Below, one piece after another: positions 61,712 through 64,000 of a stretch of 64,000 nt of DNA (positions within the stretch are counted from its first letter, which is position 1; each line of letters begins with the position of its first letter). The DNA is from Kordia sp. TARA_039_SRF (GTDB taxonomy: Bacteria > Bacteroidota > Bacteroidia > Flavobacteriales > Flavobacteriaceae). The notes beneath the pieces are model-generated. The model was not told where the DNA came from, made no database searches, and saw only the letters and a program-made list of their open reading frames with translations. The stretch spans positions 1-64,000 of the forward strand of contig SMNH02000010.1 of assembly GCA_006383075.2 (NCBI GenBank), given 5' to 3'. Both the position numbers and the translations under genes were made by a program.

Positions 61712-62609
61712 GTTTTTTAGGATATTTCAAATCGTATTGTTCAATAACTTCATTGTAACGTTCTCGCAAACGTGTTGTGACTTTGTTTTGATAGTTTTGC
61801 GGATGATGTTTGGATACATGTCTGGTAGATTTCATCGCAATATTAAAGTCTTCTTGTGCCAAATGCTTGAACTTTCGCATCCACTTTTTAATGGTTAGTT
61901 TTTGCAAATAGTTGTCAATTTTCAATCCAAAATTACCGTCAAATATACGTTGAATCATTTTGGAAAGTTTGCTTTTAGGCGTTTCTCTAATAGTACTCGT
62001 TTTAACTTTCGGTTTGTTAGGAAAATACGGTGTTGCCCACGTATTTGCTGCTAAAAAAGCTTCAAAGGTTTCTTTTCCGTATAACGGAATTAGCGTGGCA
62101 ATTTCGGTTGCCGTAAACAGATTTTGCTCAACAATTTCCAATTGGTCTGTGCTGATGAAATAATTTACACAAAAATACTTTTTAGAGTTCAGCAAAAATA
62201 TTTTTTTGTATAAAACCAACAATGTACGCGCAATCCACAAACGGTTCGGTTTGGTGATGATAAAAAAGTCAAAATCACCTTCGTCATCATAATATCCTTT
62301 TGACAAAGCGCCAGATAAGGAAACGCTTTTTACATACGGGAATTTGGCAATTTTTCTCGAAACTTTCACTGCTTTTGGCATAATGTTTCGCGCCATTTCA
62401 TTGCCTTTTAAACGACGTTCTACGCGGTCAGGATCGTTTACATCAATGTAAAAACCATCAAAATTAAAGATGATGCCTTTTTTTAAAAGCATATCAATTT
62501 CATTGTCAATTTCCTGTTGATTTGGATTGTTCGAAAACTGAAAAATCTCAGTCCGCGTCAAAGGATACTTGAACAGTGAAAAATATAATATGGTTTGTAA
62601 GGCACTCAC
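61704..62609 (-). CDS. Nucleotidyltransferase-domain protein
   Basis: A 301-residue protein starting at GTG 62609; a TTG eight codons upstream overlaps the -7 element at 62631 and is unlikely to be transcribed. Residues about 1-65 look like a winged helix (YPLTRTEIFQFSNNPN, IDNEIDMLLKKGIIFNFDGFY). The nucleotidyltransferase active site is VSLSGALSKGYYDDEGDFDFFIIT, with the G-S-x10-D-x-D pattern. The C-terminal half is helical and basic. It is first in the seven-gene radical SAM/SGNH operon. It may transfer NMP to a sugar, lipid or protein, or be an MNT-type regulator. Confidence 0.78.
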   Translation of the reverse strand: MSALQTILYFSLFKYPLTRTEIFQFSNNPNQQEIDNEIDMLLKKGIIFNFDGFYIDVNDPDRVERRLKGNEMARNIMPKAVKVSRKIAKFPYVKSVSLSGALSKGYYDDEGDFDFFIITKPNRLWIARTLLVLYKKIFLLNSKKYFCVNYFISTDQLEIVEQNLFTATEIATLIPLYGKETFEAFLAANTWATPYFPNKPKVKTSTIRETPKSKLSKMIQRIFDGNFGLKIDNYLQKLTIKKWMRKFKHLAQEDFNIAMKSTRHVSKHHPQNYQNKVTTRLRERYNEVIEQYDLKYPKKHA

Positions 62610-62630
62610 AATTTTTGTTGTTTTTCGAAT

Positions 62631-62638
62631 CAAATGTA
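62631..62638 (-). promoter_or_regulatory. Promoter -7 element of the seven-gene operon
   Basis: CAAATGTA on the plus strand reads TACATTTG on the minus strand, a TAnnTTTG match, 22 bases before the GTG start. No convincing -33 element at the expected distance. Confidence 0.5.
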
Positions 62639-62796
62639 GGTAAAATTAAACATCTTTCAGTGTGCAAATACAATAAAACTAGTATTGTTTATTATTTATT
62701 GTATTTCTTAATAAGTGTTAATTTTTAACTAAATTCTCACATTATTTTACAAGGTTTGCTACTTTTATAACAATCAATCATTCAAAAAACGACATC

Positions 62797-64000
62797 ATGA
62801 AATCTTTCCTATGGTCTTGTATAGGGTTTTTGTGCATTCCCTTTTGGGGATTTTCACAAGAAACCTCCAAATCAATTCCAAAACGAATTTACACCACAAA
62901 TTTATTACAAGGCGAAGCACCCAAAATTGACGGAATTATCGACGATGAAAGCTGGAATTCAGTGGAATGGGCAAGTGATTTTATAGAAAATCGTCCAGAC
63001 GAAAACACGCCGCCAACTGAGCAAACGAAGTTTAAAATTATGTACGATGCGAAGTTTTTATACGTTGCAATTCGTGCGTTAGACAAAAATCCTGAAAAGA
63101 TTGTAAAACGCTTGTCACGTCGCGATGGTTTTGATGGCGATTGGGTAGAAATTAATATTGATAGTTACCACGATTTGCGCTCTGGTTTTTCGTTTACCGT
63201 GACTGCAGCTGGCGTAAAAGGTGACGAGTTTATCTCGAATAACGGAAATAACTGGGACGGAAGCTGGAATCCGATTTGGTATACCAAAACTAGTGTAGAT
63301 AATGAAGGTTGGTCTGCCGAAATGAAAATTCCGTTCAGTCAATTACGCTTTGGAAAAAGTGACGAACAGATTTGGGGATTGCAAGTGCAGCGCCGTTTTT
63401 TTAGAAAAGAAGAACGTTCTACTTGGCAACGCATTCCACTTGATGCGCCAGGTTGGGTAAGTGAATTTGGCGAATTACACGGTTTGAAAAATATCATTCC
63501 ACAAAAACAATTGGAAATTCAGCCGTTTCTCTTAACGCAATACGATACGTATCCTGAAGAAAGCGGAAATCCGTTTCGCGATGGTGATGATTTTTCATTA
63601 AATGCAGGCTTGGATGGAAAAATTGGAGTTACCAACGATTTGACGTTGGATTTTACCATCAATCCAGATTTTGGACAAGTAGAAGCCGATCCTGCAGCAA
63701 TTGCTTTGGACGGTTTTCAGATTTTCTTTCGAGAACAACGACCATTTTTTGTGGAGAATAAAAACATTTTCGATTACCAATTTGCGAACGGACAAGACAA
63801 TGTGTTTTATTCAAGACGTATTGGGCGAAACCCACAAGGTTTTCCGAACACACAAGCACAAGAATTTGTAGATCAACCTCAAAATTCAACCATTATTGGC
63901 GCGGCAAAATTTAGTGGAAAAACCAAAAACGGGTGGTCTATTGGTGTGTTGGAAAGCGTGACAGGACGCGAATTTGCCGAAATAGACAACAACGGAACTC
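62797..64000 (+). CDS. DUF5916 outer-membrane protein with CBM9-like domain, truncated by the window end
   Basis: About 400 residues are visible, and the frame is open at the window end. A signal peptide (MKSFLWSCIGFLCIPFWGFSQ) is followed by a CBM9-like beta-sandwich (residues about 38-230; APKIDGIIDDESWNSVEW, DAKFLYVAIRALD, GWSAEMKIPFSQLRFG) and the start of the DUF5916 barrel (LTLDFTINPDFGQVEADPA, FFVENKNIFDY, FYSRRIGR, IGAAKFSGKTKNGWSIG). Such proteins run to about 700-900 residues and lie in the outer membrane; their substrate is unknown. The gene starts a new unit, divergent from the operon. Confidence 0.9.
   Translation, partial: MKSFLWSCIGFLCIPFWGFSQETSKSIPKRIYTTNLLQGEAPKIDGIIDDESWNSVEWASDFIENRPDENTPPTEQTKFKIMYDAKFLYVAIRALDKNPEKIVKRLSRRDGFDGDWVEINIDSYHDLRSGFSFTVTAAGVKGDEFISNNGNNWDGSWNPIWYTKTSVDNEGWSAEMKIPFSQLRFGKSDEQIWGLQVQRRFFRKEERSTWQRIPLDAPGWVSEFGELHGLKNIIPQKQLEIQPFLLTQYDTYPEESGNPFRDGDDFSLNAGLDGKIGVTNDLTLDFTINPDFGQVEADPAAIALDGFQIFFREQRPFFVENKNIFDYQFANGQDNVFYSRRIGRNPQGFPNTQAQEFVDQPQNSTIIGAAKFSGKTKNGWSIGVLESVTGREFAEIDNNGT

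Overview
The window looks like a chromosomal piece of a marine Flavobacteriaceae bacterium (Bacteroidota). The evidence is the AT-rich sequence, a Por/type IX secretion C-terminal sorting domain (4823-7363), two-component regulator-propeller signalling, flavobacterial carboxypeptidase-regulatory/DUF5686 and DUF5916 outer-surface proteins, and many promoters of the Bacteroidota type (-7 TAnnTTTG). The style reminds me of Kordia and relatives, but that placement is a guess.

The left part (1-26.9 kb) is housekeeping: leuS (5' truncated by the window edge), a small secreted protein, a membrane zinc peptidase, an Lrp-type regulator, a T9SS-sorted beta-helix protein, a LytTR/LytS-type two-component pair, a saccharopine-dehydrogenase-like enzyme, DUF423, pckA, asnS, an MMPL/RND exporter with a DUF5686 protein, frr-pyrH, tsf, and rpsB, rpsI, rplM. 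Two gene-free stretches here (about 16.55-16.70 kb and 23.53-23.80 kb) carry a plus-strand promoter and a strong plus-strand terminator with no gene between them, so they are probably small RNAs.

The right part (27.1-62.6 kb) is a large accessory cluster for a cell-surface glycan or glycolipid. It holds six membrane-anchored SGNH/GDSL-like proteins, four COG1032-type radical SAM enzymes with an N-terminal B12-binding-like domain, one radical SAM/SPASM enzyme, five SAM methyltransferases (one FkbM-type, one frameshifted), two GT-C membrane glycosyltransferases, a GT2, a GT4, a Wzx-like flippase, an acyltransferase-3, a polysaccharide deacetylase, a GNAT, a 2-oxoglutarate oxygenase and a nucleotidyltransferase. 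They form several short operons, many with overlapping or abutting genes. Most likely they build, modify and export a decorated surface polymer; the product cannot be named from sequence.

The accessory part is littered with short palindromic repeats. One family (hairpin arms ATTCCGCA/TGCGGAAT paired with ATTCCTGC/GCAGGAAT) occurs as short two-hairpin elements, as a 118-bp tandem array, as an in-frame insertion in leuS, and as the two ends of a GIY-YIG nuclease gene whose start and stop codons lie inside the terminal palindromes. A second gene cassette (four-helix-bundle S23/IVP family) is bounded by 26-bp inverted repeats of a different sequence and interrupts a radical SAM operon exactly at a stop codon. 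These two cassettes, and a methyltransferase gene with an A AAA AAC slippery site, are the most unusual features. The window ends inside a DUF5916 (CBM9-like) outer-membrane protein gene.
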